From Planctomycetota bacterium (GTDB lineage: Bacteria > Planctomycetota > Phycisphaerae > Phycisphaerales > Phycisphaeraceae), in NCBI GenBank assembly GCA_024279275.1, contig JAJRRS010000166.1, positions 1 to 59,345 of the forward strand: a stretch of 59,345 nt of DNA, given 5' to 3'. This document shows positions 46,671 to 56,284 of this stretch, one piece after another (within the stretch, counting starts at the first letter, position 1; each line of letters opens with the position of its first letter). The notes beneath the pieces are model-generated. The model saw only the letters and a program-made list of their open reading frames with translations. It was not told the origin of the DNA and did no database searches. The position numbers and the translations under genes were made by a program.

Positions 46671-47009
46671 TCACAGCCCGATCTGCAGCTCGGTCAGCGC
46701 GGTGGAGGTGTCGTGTGAGAATTGAAAAACCTTGTCCAGCCCGGTCGTCAGGAACACCACCCAGACCGGGTCCGACGGGGCGGTCAGGCGAAGCTGTATC
46801 TCGCGGTCGGTCGCAGACTTTCGCAGGCGCAATAGTGCTGAGAGATTCGAGCTGCCGATATGAACCACGCTGGACAAATCGAGGATGAGGTGCGGCATCC
46901 GGTCGGGGGCCAGAACCTGGTCCGCGAGGTGGTCCATGTCCTCGGTGAACGCGGGGTCGTCGTTGAGCCTGACGACCCAGATCGTATCTGACCACTTTTG
47001 TATCGACAC
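46671..47009 (-). CDS. STAS-domain protein (anti-sigma factor antagonist-like)
   Basis: 112 residues, the size of SpoIIAA/RsbV proteins. HLILDLSSVVHIGSSNLSALL matches the STAS beta-strand/helix with a phosphorylatable Ser in IGSSNL. Such proteins bind anti-sigma kinases. It starts with GTG, 52 bases downstream of gyrA on the same strand, with AAGGG upstream. Its partner is not in the window. Confidence 0.78.
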   Translation of the reverse strand: MSIQKWSDTIWVVRLNDDPAFTEDMDHLADQVLAPDRMPHLILDLSSVVHIGSSNLSALLRLRKSATDREIQLRLTAPSDPVWVVFLTTGLDKVFQFSHDTSTALTELQIGL

Positions 47010-47061
47010 GGTTAACGGCCCTTCGATGGTCCTGTCTGATTACCCTTACCAGACGAGATAT

Positions 47062-49827
47062 TCAGGTTTTCGGCTCGCTGAGTTCCGGCTCGGTATCGTT
47101 GTCCCCGCCCTCGGATTCCGCGACCCGTGCCACGGCGACGAGCCGGTCTTCGCTATCAATCTTGATGACCCGCACGCCCTGGGTGTTGCGCCCGATCCGG
47201 CTGACGGACCCGGCGTTGATGCGGACGATCATCCCGTTGAACGTGATCAGCATCAGGTCGTCTTCCGGGCTGACAATTTTAAGTGTCACGACCTTGCCGT
47301 TGCGTGCGTTGGTGACGATGTCGCGTCGGCCCTTGCCGCCTCGGCCCTGGGTCCGGGTCGAGCCGTCTTCACTCTTGACAAGGTATTCGTGTAACGGGGT
47401 GCGTTTGCCGTAGCCGTTCTCGCAGACGGTCAGCAGGTCGGCCTCGTCGCCGGTATCCCCGGAACCTTCTTCGGGGGCAGCTCCGGGGGCGGGGGCGGGC
47501 GTGATCTTGACCAGACCCACAACCCGGTCGTCTCCGCTTAGGGAAATCCCCTTAACCCCGCTGGCGTTTCGGCCCATCACCCGGGCGTCGTTCTCGTCAA
47601 AACGGATCGACATCCCGTTGTGCGTGCCAAGCAGCAGGTGGTCGTTGCCCTCGGTCCATGTTACGCCGATCAGCGAGTCCCCATCGCGGAGGTTCAAGGC
47701 GATGATGCCCGAGCGGTTGACGTTGCGGTAGTCCTTCAAGGCGGTGCGTTTCACCAGGCCCATCGCGGTGGCAAACATCAGGAAATTCTCACCCTTCTCA
47801 AAATCAGAGATCGGCATGAACTCGCAGATCCGCTCGCCATCTTTCAGATCGATCAGATTCACAATCGCCCGGCCACGGGTGGTCCGCGGAGCCTCGGGGA
47901 TCTCATAAACCTTGATCTTAAACACACGGCCGGTATCGGTGAAGCACAATAAATCGTCGTGCGTTGAGGCGACAAACACCTGCTCGGTAAAGTCGTCGTC
48001 CTTGCTGCGTGCCCCGATCACACCCCGTCCGCCCCGGCCTTGTACGCGGTATTCCTCGACAGGCAGCCGTTTGACGTACCCAGCATGGGTGATGGTGACC
48101 ACCACCTGCTCGACCGGCGTAAGAGCAGCCATATCCAACTCGCCGACCTCGCCCGCCTCGATGATGGTTCGACGGTCGTCGGCGTATTTACGCTTTAGCT
48201 CGGCGGTGTCTTCCTTGATGATGTCCAACACGCGCTGCTGGTCGGCGAGGATCGATTCAAGCTCCTCGATCTGCGCAATCAGCTTGGCGTAATTATTCAC
48301 CAGCGTCTGGATCTCAAGCCCAACCAACTGGATCAACTGCAAACGGCCGATCGACTCGGCCTGGACACGGCTGAGATAAACGTCGCTGTCGGCGGAGATA
48401 TTGAGAAGCCGTTCGGGAATGTGAGGAGCCGAGGGGTGGCTTGCCGGGATGCGGAAGCCACGCTTGGTCAGGCGATCGATTGCCTCGTCGCGCGTCTGGC
48501 TGGTACGGATCAGCTTGATGACTTCATCGATATCGCAGACCGCGTAGATCAGCCCTTCGATCCGGTGCGCCTCCTGCTGCGCGTGGCGCAGGCGGTAAGC
48601 GGTCCTTCGACGGATCACTTCGATGCGGTGATCGACGAACAGACGGATCAGTTCCTTTAACCCCAGCGTCCGGGGCTGACCCCTCACCAAGGCGATGTTG
48701 ATGATGCTGAACGTCGACTGCAACGGCGTCATCTGATAAAGCTGGTTCTCGACCACGGTTGGGTCGGCCCCGCGTTTAAGCGTGATGACCACCCGCATCC
48801 CGCCTCGGCCGGACGATTCATCCACGATGTCGGAGATGTCCGTGATCCGGTCGGCCTTACGCAGCGTGACGATCTTGTCGACGATGCTCGCGTTCTTAGA
48901 CACCTGATAAGGGATCTCGGTGACAACCAGCAGGTTACGACCCTTCTTGGTTTCTTCGTGGTGGATCTTGGCCCGGACCGTCACTTTGCCCCGCCCGGTG
49001 GCGTAGGCCTGGGCGATCCCCGCTTTGCCGCAGATGCTGCCGCCGGTCGGGAAGTCAGGCCCGGGGACCATTTCCATCAGCTCAAGCAGGCTGATCTCCG
49101 GGTTATCAATCAACGCAATGACCGCGTCACATATCTCACCCAGATTGTGTGGCGGCATCGAGCTTGCCATACCGACGGCGATGCCGGTCGAGCCGTTGAT
49201 CAGCAGGTTGGGCAACTTGGCGGGCAGAACCTTCGGCTCATCATATTGCTCATCAAAGTTCGGCTGCCAATCAACGGTGTCCAGCTTGAGGTCTTCAAGA
49301 AGCTCGACCGCGTGACGGTGCAGGCGGGCCTCGGTGTAACGCATCGCGGCCGGGGGGTCCGGGTCGATGGAGCCGAAGTTGCCTTGCTTATCGATCAGCA
49401 GTGCCCGGGTCTTCCAGAACTGGGCCATATTCACCAGGGTCGGGTAGATCGCCCCGTCGCCGTGGGGGTGATACTTCTTCATCGTCTCGCCCACGATGCC
49501 GGCACACTTGGAATGCTTTCGGCCCGGGGAAAGATTCAGGTCGTTCATCGCCACCAGAATCCGCCGCTGCGAAGGCTTAAGCCCGTCGCGCACGTCCGGC
49601 AAAGCCCGATCCACGATCGTACTCATCGCATACGTCAGATAGCTCTCGCCAAGCTCCAACTCGATCGGCTGATCCACCACACGCCCAGCCGCCACGGGAG
49701 CCAGCTCGGAGGGACTATCCGGGGTGTCAGGGGAATCCGTGGACTCATCCTGAGAATCGCCGGAGTCGGGAAGGTCGGGGGAGTCGGGAGAACCGGGGGT
49801 TGTCGGGTCTTGAGGGTCGTCGCTCAT
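47062..49827 (-). CDS. gyrA: DNA gyrase subunit A
   Basis: 921 residues. The cleavage domain has [29 protein letters not shown] (in part), the catalytic Tyr164 in AMRYTEAR and six C-terminal beta-propeller blades, including the GyrA-box-like [10 protein letters not shown] and QGRGGKGRR. It forms A2B2 with GyrB and introduces negative supercoils. The N-terminal 45 residues (rich in Asp, Ser, Pro, with repeated DSPD) precede the normal start region and come from a C-rich repeat. At the quinolone region it reads GDGAIYP, with Gly125 where E. coli has Ser83 and Pro129 where it has Asp87. Confidence 0.96.
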   Translation of the reverse strand: MSDDPQDPTTPGSPDSPDLPDSGDSQDESTDSPDTPDSPSELAPVAAGRVVDQPIELELGESYLTYAMSTIVDRALPDVRDGLKPSQRRILVAMNDLNLSPGRKHSKCAGIVGETMKKYHPHGDGAIYPTLVNMAQFWKTRALLIDKQGNFGSIDPDPPAAMRYTEARLHRHAVELLEDLKLDTVDWQPNFDEQYDEPKVLPAKLPNLLINGSTGIAVGMASSMPPHNLGEICDAVIALIDNPEISLLELMEMVPGPDFPTGGSICGKAGIAQAYATGRGKVTVRAKIHHEETKKGRNLLVVTEIPYQVSKNASIVDKIVTLRKADRITDISDIVDESSGRGGMRVVITLKRGADPTVVENQLYQMTPLQSTFSIINIALVRGQPRTLGLKELIRLFVDHRIEVIRRRTAYRLRHAQQEAHRIEGLIYAVCDIDEVIKLIRTSQTRDEAIDRLTKRGFRIPASHPSAPHIPERLLNISADSDVYLSRVQAESIGRLQLIQLVGLEIQTLVNNYAKLIAQIEELESILADQQRVLDIIKEDTAELKRKYADDRRTIIEAGEVGELDMAALTPVEQVVVTITHAGYVKRLPVEEYRVQGRGGRGVIGARSKDDDFTEQVFVASTHDDLLCFTDTGRVFKIKVYEIPEAPRTTRGRAIVNLIDLKDGERICEFMPISDFEKGENFLMFATAMGLVKRTALKDYRNVNRSGIIALNLRDGDSLIGVTWTEGNDHLLLGTHNGMSIRFDENDARVMGRNASGVKGISLSGDDRVVGLVKITPAPAPGAAPEEGSGDTGDEADLLTVCENGYGKRTPLHEYLVKSEDGSTRTQGRGGKGRRDIVTNARNGKVVTLKIVSPEDDLMLITFNGMIVRINAGSVSRIGRNTQGVRVIKIDSEDRLVAVARVAESEGGDNDTEPELSEPKT

Positions 49828-50276
49828 GGGTCTGATCGGTCCTGATAGTGCGTTCTTTTCAGGCCTGACTGGCCTGCTTTCTCAAGCGGATATTATACCT
49901 GTTTTCACCCGCACGAGCGACCGTGTGAAGCATCTCTTTATGCCTCCTATTCCATCTTGGCTGCGGTCTGATTCTGCGTTCCCATCGCCGTTACATTTCG
50001 ACGTAAATCGCCCCCGATTTGCCAAAAGATAAATAAGTCTTGACATATCGGCCCCGGCGCGTTACAGATCACATTGATTCACGGCCAATCCTCTAGGGCG
50101 GCTGGAGAATCGTAGGCATGTCTGCCTCATACCCATACCGCGACATATTCAAGGGCGTCACCGTTGTGCATTGCGCTAGAACAGTGCGGACGTAGAGCCG
50201 ACGTTGCGCGGCCTACATGAACGTTAACTGGAGGAGAGAAAGGAGGAATGAAGAACACCGGATTAAGGAGCTTGCT
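49828..50276. other. Divergent intergenic region gyrA / glycine-rich gene
   Basis: These 449 bases hold the gyrA upstream region and the leader of the glycine-rich gene. One promoter-like pair is at 50040-50068, listed separately. No ORF is credible. Confidence 0.4.
50040..50068 (+). promoter_or_regulatory. Possible promoter of the glycine-rich gene
   Basis: A perfect -35 hexamer TTGACA (50040-50045) is separated by 17 bases from TACAGA (50063-50068), a weak -10. It lies about 210 bases upstream of the start codon. Only moderately convincing. Confidence 0.35.
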
Positions 50277-51992
50277 ATGTGTATCAAACGGAGTCTTGCG
50301 ATTTGTGTCGTGTCGTCGTGCGTTGTCTGGCCGGGAACCGCCCATGGCGATGTGCTGGCCGTCGATCCTGTTTTCCCACTGACGCAGATCGGGCAGCACG
50401 GGGACATCGGACGGGGCGGGTCCGGCGGCACCGGCAATCGCGGAGGTTATGGCGGAGGTTACAACCTGGTCACGACCGGGGCGAATCTCGGATGGACACC
50501 TTATGTTGGCGAGCAGGGCATCAAAGGCGGCATCGGCAATCGCGGCGGCACGGGGGGCACCGGCGGGCAGGGGGTCTTGGTCATCGAAGGCATGGACCCC
50601 GGGGCGTCACTTACAAACTTCGGTGAGGTTCTACTCGGCGGAGAAGTCGGCGTGCTGGGTGACAAGGGTATAACGGGTGTGAAGGGTGGTGCCGGGGGAC
50701 ACGGCGGTGCCGCGTTCTTCGGAGGCGCGGTCGGTTTGGAACCCAACCCGGACCCGTGGCCCGCGACGCAGCAAGGCGGTGCACGGGGACTCTATCTCGG
50801 TAACGGACATGATGGGGTAAATGCCGGCGGAGGTGGGGGCGGGGGTGACGCTGGCGTTGTTTACAACCCGGGCTTCCCTCTTTTCGGTGATGGCGGCGAC
50901 GGCGGCGATGGATTCACGGGAGCGAAGGGGGCGGGCGGTTTGGGGACTCACGGCGATAATGAATCCGTGGTTCTATCGACCGATGGCACACTCGCCCCAA
51001 ACAGCATGCTTCAGATCGGCGGCAGTGGGGGGCGCGGGGGAAAAGGCGGGCAAGGTGGCTCCGGCAGTGGCGGCGGCGGCGGGGCAGGCTCCATCGGCAA
51101 CATCTACGTTATCATCCCGTTTATCTATAACCCCACAGCCGGCGGCGCGGGAGGGGCTGGGGGTTCAGGCGGTCCGGCTGGATATGGTGGCGCTGGCGGA
51201 GATGGTGTGATCGTCATCGGTGATCGTGGAAGGTTTGTCAACGAGCAAAGCGGCAGTATCCGCATCGGCCATAGTCTCGGGATGACTAGCGGAACTCTGC
51301 AGGTCCAGTACGGCGGACAGCTCGTAAATCATGGCTCGATTGTTGTGCAAGACGGCTCGTTGCTGCTGGATCATCACGCCTACCTGAATAACCAGGGTTC
51401 CATCGACTCTTCTGGTGTCTCCATAATCACATCCACCGCGGCCACGGTCATCAACGACGGCATAATCACGACGCCGCTTTTCGAGAACAACGGTTTCCTT
51501 AGTGGAACCGGCTTGATCGCCGGAGACCTGGTAAATTACCTGGAGTTTGCCCCCGGCAATTCCACGGGCGTGTTCAGTGTCGATGGCAACTACAGCGAGC
51601 AATTCCGTCTCGTAATCGAGCTTGCGTCGATTGCTGACTATGACTCCCTTACGGTGTCCGGCAACGTCACTTTTGGGAGCCTTGCCAGTCTGCATCTGGA
51701 TTTCATTGAGGGCTTCGGCGAGAACGAGCTTGTCGATAACGACGCCTTCGATCTCATCCGATACCACGGAGAATTGCTCGGCCGATTTGGAAGTATCAAC
51801 GACAGCGAGGCCCCGCTTACGATGGGGTCTTCTTGGGACCTGGATTACGCCCATGACCTAGGCGAAGGTTGGAGCAGCGTGCGTCTGATCTATCACGCCG
51901 TTCCTTCTCCAGCGTCACTGGTGATGATAAGCGCTGGCCTGGTCCTGATAGCGATCCCAAGGCCAAGCTCGAAACGCAGAAACTCTCACTGA
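50277..51992 (+). CDS. Very glycine-rich secreted protein with PEP-CTERM-like end
   Basis: 571 residues. Signal peptide MCIKRSLAICVVSSCVVWPG TAHG, then about 300 residues of irregular Gly-Gly-X repeats (GRGGSGGTGNRGGYGGG, GGGGGGGDAG, GGRGGKGGQGGSGSGGGGG), then a beta-rich part resembling autotransporter or filamentous passenger repeats (VNHGSIVVQDGSLL, NNGFLSGTGLIAGDL, YNSEQFRLVIE-like). The end is VPSPASLVMISAGLVLIAIP followed by RPSSKRRNSH, a PEP-CTERM pattern with VPSP instead of VPEP. AAGGAG precedes the start. A secreted matrix or adhesion role is inferred. Confidence 0.8.
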   Translation: MCIKRSLAICVVSSCVVWPGTAHGDVLAVDPVFPLTQIGQHGDIGRGGSGGTGNRGGYGGGYNLVTTGANLGWTPYVGEQGIKGGIGNRGGTGGTGGQGVLVIEGMDPGASLTNFGEVLLGGEVGVLGDKGITGVKGGAGGHGGAAFFGGAVGLEPNPDPWPATQQGGARGLYLGNGHDGVNAGGGGGGGDAGVVYNPGFPLFGDGGDGGDGFTGAKGAGGLGTHGDNESVVLSTDGTLAPNSMLQIGGSGGRGGKGGQGGSGSGGGGGAGSIGNIYVIIPFIYNPTAGGAGGAGGSGGPAGYGGAGGDGVIVIGDRGRFVNEQSGSIRIGHSLGMTSGTLQVQYGGQLVNHGSIVVQDGSLLLDHHAYLNNQGSIDSSGVSIITSTAATVINDGIITTPLFENNGFLSGTGLIAGDLVNYLEFAPGNSTGVFSVDGNYSEQFRLVIELASIADYDSLTVSGNVTFGSLASLHLDFIEGFGENELVDNDAFDLIRYHGELLGRFGSINDSEAPLTMGSSWDLDYAHDLGEGWSSVRLIYHAVPSPASLVMISAGLVLIAIPRPSSKRRNSH

Positions 51993-52001
51993 TGCTGGTC
52001 G

Positions 52002-52042
52002 GCGGTGCATGGTCGTTGTCACGGTCGTAAGCCATGCACCGC
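52002..52042. terminator. Hairpin between convergent genes, possible terminator
   Basis: GCGGTGCATGG and CCATGCACCGC form a perfect 11-bp stem with a 19-base loop, between the ends of a plus and a minus gene. It has no T-run. Confidence 0.45.
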
Positions 52043-52046
52043 GGGA

Positions 52047-52748
52047 TTAATCGATAGGTTTTCCGCACTCTGGGCAGGTGTCCGAAACCGTCCCGTGCAG
52101 GTCGTATTTGCAGCCCTGGCAGCCGACGAAGTTGCGGATAATCCCGATGCGGAAGTTACGCCAGGCGGCGGGGGTGTCGAACATGGATGACGCAAATGTG
52201 TAATAGGGGTTTGCGCCTAAACCTAAAAGGACGTACCGTTTCGTAACGATTGCTCGTGTGGCAAGGCTCCACTTTATGTTCGTGTTAAATTGATCGTCGT
52301 CTATATGGATTCCCTGCTGCGAGAAAGTCCATCTTGTAAGATTGATCCCTGTGGACCTAATGCTTCTAACAGAACGCCAACTAGTGACATACGGTTGGAA
52401 AAGCACAAGATAAACAGCAATAAACGGCAGTGACATTGTTATCACAAGCGGCCAAGTCCACGATTCGTTTAAGGCTTTGAAACAGGAAAATACAGCGAGA
52501 CCGACGAAAATCAAAAACAAGGTTAAGGCCAATATTAAGAACGGTATCCTGAGTTGTGACCTTCTGCACAACAATACTGCATTCCCGTAATCCCAAACGC
52601 GCAACAACCCGCTGGCCTTGATCTCCTCATCAAACGGCCAGATCACGTCCCGGGTTTCAGGGGTTTTCGCTGTCACGCAGTTCTGATTGTAGCAGCCGTG
52701 GGCAGACCGTGTCCTATCCCCTCGCTTGGCGATAACGCCATCCGGCAC
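52047..52748 (-). CDS. Membrane protein with C-terminal zinc ribbon
   Basis: Up to 233 residues. Two membrane helices (FLILALTLFLIFVGLAVF and WPLVITMSLPFIAVYLVLF) are followed by a soluble region and the C-terminal zinc ribbon CQGCKYDLHGTVSDTCPECG. It is the third such protein in the window (see 3921-4783). The start is uncertain: GTG 52748 gives the longest frame, GTG 52676 (MTAKTPETRD) is equally possible, and neither has a ribosome site. Codons are AT-richer than the neighbours. Function unknown. Confidence 0.6.
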   Translation of the reverse strand: MPDGVIAKRGDRTRSAHGCYNQNCVTAKTPETRDVIWPFDEEIKASGLLRVWDYGNAVLLCRRSQLRIPFLILALTLFLIFVGLAVFSCFKALNESWTWPLVITMSLPFIAVYLVLFQPYVTSWRSVRSIRSTGINLTRWTFSQQGIHIDDDQFNTNIKWSLATRAIVTKRYVLLGLGANPYYTFASSMFDTPAAWRNFRIGIIRNFVGCQGCKYDLHGTVSDTCPECGKPID

Positions 52749-52812
52749 TACACTGCCCCGCTAAAACCAACCCCCAACCCCCAACCCCGAATCCCAACCC
52801 CCGAAGCACCCC

Positions 52813-53901
52813 ATGGAAGCAGGCATAGTCGGACTCCCCAACGTCGGCAAATCCACGCTGTTTAACGCGCTGACGGCGGCGGGGATACCCAGTGAGAATT
52901 ACCCGTTCTGCACGATCGAGCCTAATGTCGGTGTCGTGCCTGTACCGGACGGTCGGCTTGAGATTATCCAGAGCCATATTAAGACCCAGAAAGTCATCCC
53001 GGCGATCCTTCGGCTGGTGGATATCGCGGGGCTGGTCAAAGGCGCGAGTAAGGGGGAGGGGCTTGGCAATAAGTTTCTCACGCACATCAAGAACGTCGAC
53101 GCGGTGCTGCATGTGGTGCGGTGCTTCGAGGATGACGACATCGTGCATGTTGATGGCAAGGTCGATCCGATCCGTGACATCGACACGATCGATATGGAGC
53201 TGATGCTATCGGACATGGCGACCATCGAGTCGTCGATGGCCAAAGCGGTCCGCACCGCACGCACGGGCGACAAAGAAGCCAAAGCCCGGGTCGTGCTATT
53301 AGAAAAATGCATGAAACGCCTGGATGCCGGCCAGCCGATTCGGGGGGTCGAACTGGATGAGCAACAGGAACAAGATATCAAGAGCTTCGGGTTCATCACC
53401 GCCAAGCGCGTGCTCTATGTCGCCAACGTTGATGAAGATGATCCGCAAGGCCAGGGTGATCTGGTCAAACTCGTGCGCGAACGTGCGGAAGCGGAAGGCG
53501 GGGTGGTTGTGCCGGTGTGTGCGAAGCTGGAGAGTGAGTTGGCCGAATTGGATGAGGCTGATCGCGCGGAGTTGTTGGAAAGTGTCGGGCTTGAGGAGCC
53601 TGCACTAAACTCGCTGACCCGGGCGGCGTATGGGCTGCTTGGTTTGCAGAGTTACTTTACCGCCGGCGAAAAAGAGGTCCGTGCCTGGACGATCCCGATC
53701 GGCGCGACGGGGCCACAGGCGGCGGGCGTGATCCACACGGACTTTGAGCGCGGGTTTATCCGCGTGGAGGTGTATTCGGTGGATGACCTTGAGGAACACA
53801 AGAGCGAAAAGGCGATCAAGGAGGCGGGGAAGATGCGCGTCGAGGGGAAGGACTATGTGATGCGGGATGGGGATGTGTGCCACTTCTTGTTTAATGTGTA
53901 A
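52813..53901 (+). CDS. ychF: Obg-like ATPase YchF
   Basis: 362 residues, the usual length. [11 protein letters not shown]-type P-loop ([15 protein letters not shown], 9-23), the switch segment [27 protein letters not shown] in place of a standard NKxD (ATP preference is typical of this family), and a C-terminal TGS domain ([20 protein letters not shown], then [17 protein letters not shown]). YchF binds ribosomes and responds to oxidative stress. It is preceded by an AACCCCCAACCCC tract. Confidence 0.96.
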   Translation: MEAGIVGLPNVGKSTLFNALTAAGIPSENYPFCTIEPNVGVVPVPDGRLEIIQSHIKTQKVIPAILRLVDIAGLVKGASKGEGLGNKFLTHIKNVDAVLHVVRCFEDDDIVHVDGKVDPIRDIDTIDMELMLSDMATIESSMAKAVRTARTGDKEAKARVVLLEKCMKRLDAGQPIRGVELDEQQEQDIKSFGFITAKRVLYVANVDEDDPQGQGDLVKLVRERAEAEGGVVVPVCAKLESELAELDEADRAELLESVGLEEPALNSLTRAAYGLLGLQSYFTAGEKEVRAWTIPIGATGPQAAGVIHTDFERGFIRVEVYSVDDLEEHKSEKAIKEAGKMRVEGKDYVMRDGDVCHFLFNV

Positions 53902-53912
53902 CGATGAGGTTG

Positions 53913-53986
53913 AACCGCCAAGACGCCGAGGACGCCAAGAGGGCGAAGAGGTGGGAACAGGGATGAACACAGATAAACACAGATGA
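53913..53986. repeat. Intergenic repeat of CAAGACGCC and CACAGAT modules
   Basis: Contains ACCGCCAAGACGCCGAGGAC and then GATGAACACAGATAAACACAGATG, both common dispersed-repeat modules. It lies immediately after the ychF stop codon. Confidence 0.6.
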
Positions 53987-54071
53987 GAAGGGTTGGTTTT
54001 TCTGCGGGTTGCCAGTGTTTCAGCGCGTGCAGGCGGTTACGTTGCAAGAACTTCAATAGGGCCGGGCTGGT

Positions 54072-55046
54072 TTATGTTCGCAGTGCTGACAGTGCCGCCT
54101 GGCAGACGGTCCAGGCGTAGGCGAAAGCGAAAACAACTTGAGCCACCAGCGCGGCGAGCACGGCCAGGCAGCCCAGCAGTGGGACAAACATCAGCAGGGT
54201 CAGGATAACGATCAGGAAAAAAGTCTTCAGCAGAAACTCGGTCTGGGCGTAGAGGCTGTCATTATCCAGGTAAATGGAGAGCTTTTGGAGGAACCCCAGG
54301 AAGCAGCCGGCCCCGACCAGAAATGGGATATTCTGGGCTACTGAGAACCACTCGTGAAGCACGCCCAGCTCGATGAGAACCAGGAACACAGCCCCTCCCA
54401 GGTAGAACGCGATGGAAGCAATCAGCAGCATCCGGCCCGCGTCGGCGGGGGCGGCCAGAGACAGGAACGGGCCGAGGACCAACAAAGGAAGCCCGATGAG
54501 TGTGCCGATGCCAGCGATCATCAGCAGGATATCGCCCGTCGGGTTGCCACCGTTAGCCTGGCCTTGGCCGATCACGGCCAGGGTGACACCGATCATCAGA
54601 AGCAGGTACCCCAGGCCGTGAATCGCCAGTCCGATGCCGGTGATTTTGGTTTGCATGGCGGAAAAGGTTTCTGCTCGCGACGCTTTTTCGCCGGGCAGTA
54701 CCCGGGTTTGGCCGATCTTTTTCCCTGTTTTTACTTCCTTGCCACAGTTCACACAGAGCGCGGCGGTCGGGGAGATACTCGAACCACACGACGGGCAAGA
54801 CACGCGTGTCGACGAACCGGCCGGCTCAGCCTCCCCATCAGAAGAGCCTATCAACTGTGACCAGTCCGGCCCGTCATCGATCGGGGCGTCTTGATCGATA
54901 TCGTAAGGGGCCAGCTCTTCAAGCTGCGGCGGTTCGACGATAAATTTCTCGCCACACTTACAGCGGACTTTCTTCCCTTCAAGCTCGGGTTTGTAGCCAT
55001 ATTGCCGATCGCAATACGGACACGCGAATGTTGGCCCGTCACTCAT
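54072..55046 (-). CDS. Membrane protein with two N-terminal zinc ribbons
   Basis: 324 residues. A first zinc finger CPYCDRQYGYKPELEGKKVRCKCG (in part) is followed by an acidic linker, then a second CPSCGSSISPTAALCVNCG and about six hydrophobic helices (LGYLLLMIGVTLAVIG, IAGIGTLIGLPLLVLGPFLSL, IASIAFYLGGAVFLVLIEL, FLLKTFFLIVILTLLMFVPLLG). Start ATG has AGGGGG upstream. The combination is seen in many planctomycetal proteins; function unknown. Confidence 0.78.
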   Translation of the reverse strand: MSDGPTFACPYCDRQYGYKPELEGKKVRCKCGEKFIVEPPQLEELAPYDIDQDAPIDDGPDWSQLIGSSDGEAEPAGSSTRVSCPSCGSSISPTAALCVNCGKEVKTGKKIGQTRVLPGEKASRAETFSAMQTKITGIGLAIHGLGYLLLMIGVTLAVIGQGQANGGNPTGDILLMIAGIGTLIGLPLLVLGPFLSLAAPADAGRMLLIASIAFYLGGAVFLVLIELGVLHEWFSVAQNIPFLVGAGCFLGFLQKLSIYLDNDSLYAQTEFLLKTFFLIVILTLLMFVPLLGCLAVLAALVAQVVFAFAYAWTVCQAALSALRT

Positions 55047-55114
55047 ATGAACCCCCTGTCAATAATCTATGGATCTCGGAATCTGCCCCACCCCTTGTGG
55101 GCAGTATTTTATAC

Positions 55115-56284
55115 CTATCGTTGCAACAACTGCTCCCGTTGGATCATAACTTTCAGGGTGTGGCAGACCAGCTCGACCTGGGTTTCGTCCATGCGGTTGA
55201 AGAAAGGCAGCGCGATGGTGCGTTCGCTGATGGATTCGCTGGCGGGGTAGTCGCCTTTTTTGTAGCCGAAGAGCTTGCGGTAGAACGGCTGGAGGTGGAT
55301 GCAGGGGAAGTAGTTGGAGGCTCCGATTTCGTGGCGTCGCATGCCGGTGATGATGCGGTCGCGTTCGGTGTGGCGGTACTGGTCGGAGAGGCGGACGACG
55401 AAGACGAACCAGGACATGTCCTGTTCGGTGCCGGGCTGGACGTTGGGGAGGATCAGGTCGTCGAAGTCCATGAGTCGGCGCATGTACATGCCGGCGACGT
55501 TGCGGCGTGCGGTGAGGAAGGAATCAAGTCTTTCCATCTGAGAGCAGCCCAGCGCCGCGGTGATTTCGGACATGCGGTAGTTGTAGCCCATGCGTTCGTG
55601 TGCGAGCCAGGCGCCGGACTTGTTGGCGTCACCCTTGTGTGCGTTGGCAGGTCGCCCCTGGTTGCGCATGGATTTGCAGAGATCCGCCAGGTGGTCGTCA
55701 TCCGTGACGATCATGCCGCCTTCGCCGGTGGTGATTTGTTTGTTGGGGTAGAAGCCGAAGACGGCTGCGCGTCCGAAGGAGCCGACGGGCTTGCCCATGT
55801 GGACCCCGCCGAGTGCTTCGCAGGCGTCTTCGATGAGGATGACCTCGTGTGCGCCTGCGATCTGTGTGATGCGTTCCATGTGCTTTGGGTTGCCGAAGAT
55901 TTCGACCGCAAGGATGGCCTTGGTCTTCTCGGTGATCGCGGCCTCGAGTTTGGTCGGGTCGAGGTTCAGGCTGGCCGGGTCGATATCGACAAATACGGGG
56001 GTGGCTCCGGCCATGAGGATGCAGTTGGCGCTGGCGATAAAGCTGAACGGGGTGGTGATGACTTCATCGCCCGGCCCGATGCCCAGAGCCGTTAGAACCA
56101 GATGCAGGCCGGCGGTCCCGGAGGATACCGCCACGCCGTGAGATCGCTTGGTGCGTGCGGCGACCATCTGCTCGAAGAGGTCTTGGCGAGGTCCGATACT
56201 CAGTCGGCCGGAACGCATCACGTTTGTCACCGCTTGGATATCCGATTCGGTGATATCAGGCTGACTCAGGGGGATTTCACTCAT
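55115..56284 (-). CDS. DegT/DnrJ/EryC1/StrS aminotransferase
   Basis: 389 residues of PLP-dependent sugar aminotransferase. PLP-Lys182 is in GFYPNKQITTGEGGM; the phosphate-binding region is VSSGTAGLHLVLTALGI, with IEDACEALGG for the cofactor Asp. These enzymes make amino sugars for polysaccharides and antibiotics or act as regulators. The start ATG overlaps the upstream gene's stop by four bases (ATGA), so they are coupled. The exact sugar substrate cannot be told. Confidence 0.93.
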   Translation of the reverse strand: MSEIPLSQPDITESDIQAVTNVMRSGRLSIGPRQDLFEQMVAARTKRSHGVAVSSGTAGLHLVLTALGIGPGDEVITTPFSFIASANCILMAGATPVFVDIDPASLNLDPTKLEAAITEKTKAILAVEIFGNPKHMERITQIAGAHEVILIEDACEALGGVHMGKPVGSFGRAAVFGFYPNKQITTGEGGMIVTDDDHLADLCKSMRNQGRPANAHKGDANKSGAWLAHERMGYNYRMSEITAALGCSQMERLDSFLTARRNVAGMYMRRLMDFDDLILPNVQPGTEQDMSWFVFVVRLSDQYRHTERDRIITGMRRHEIGASNYFPCIHLQPFYRKLFGYKKGDYPASESISERTIALPFFNRMDETQVELVCHTLKVMIQREQLLQR

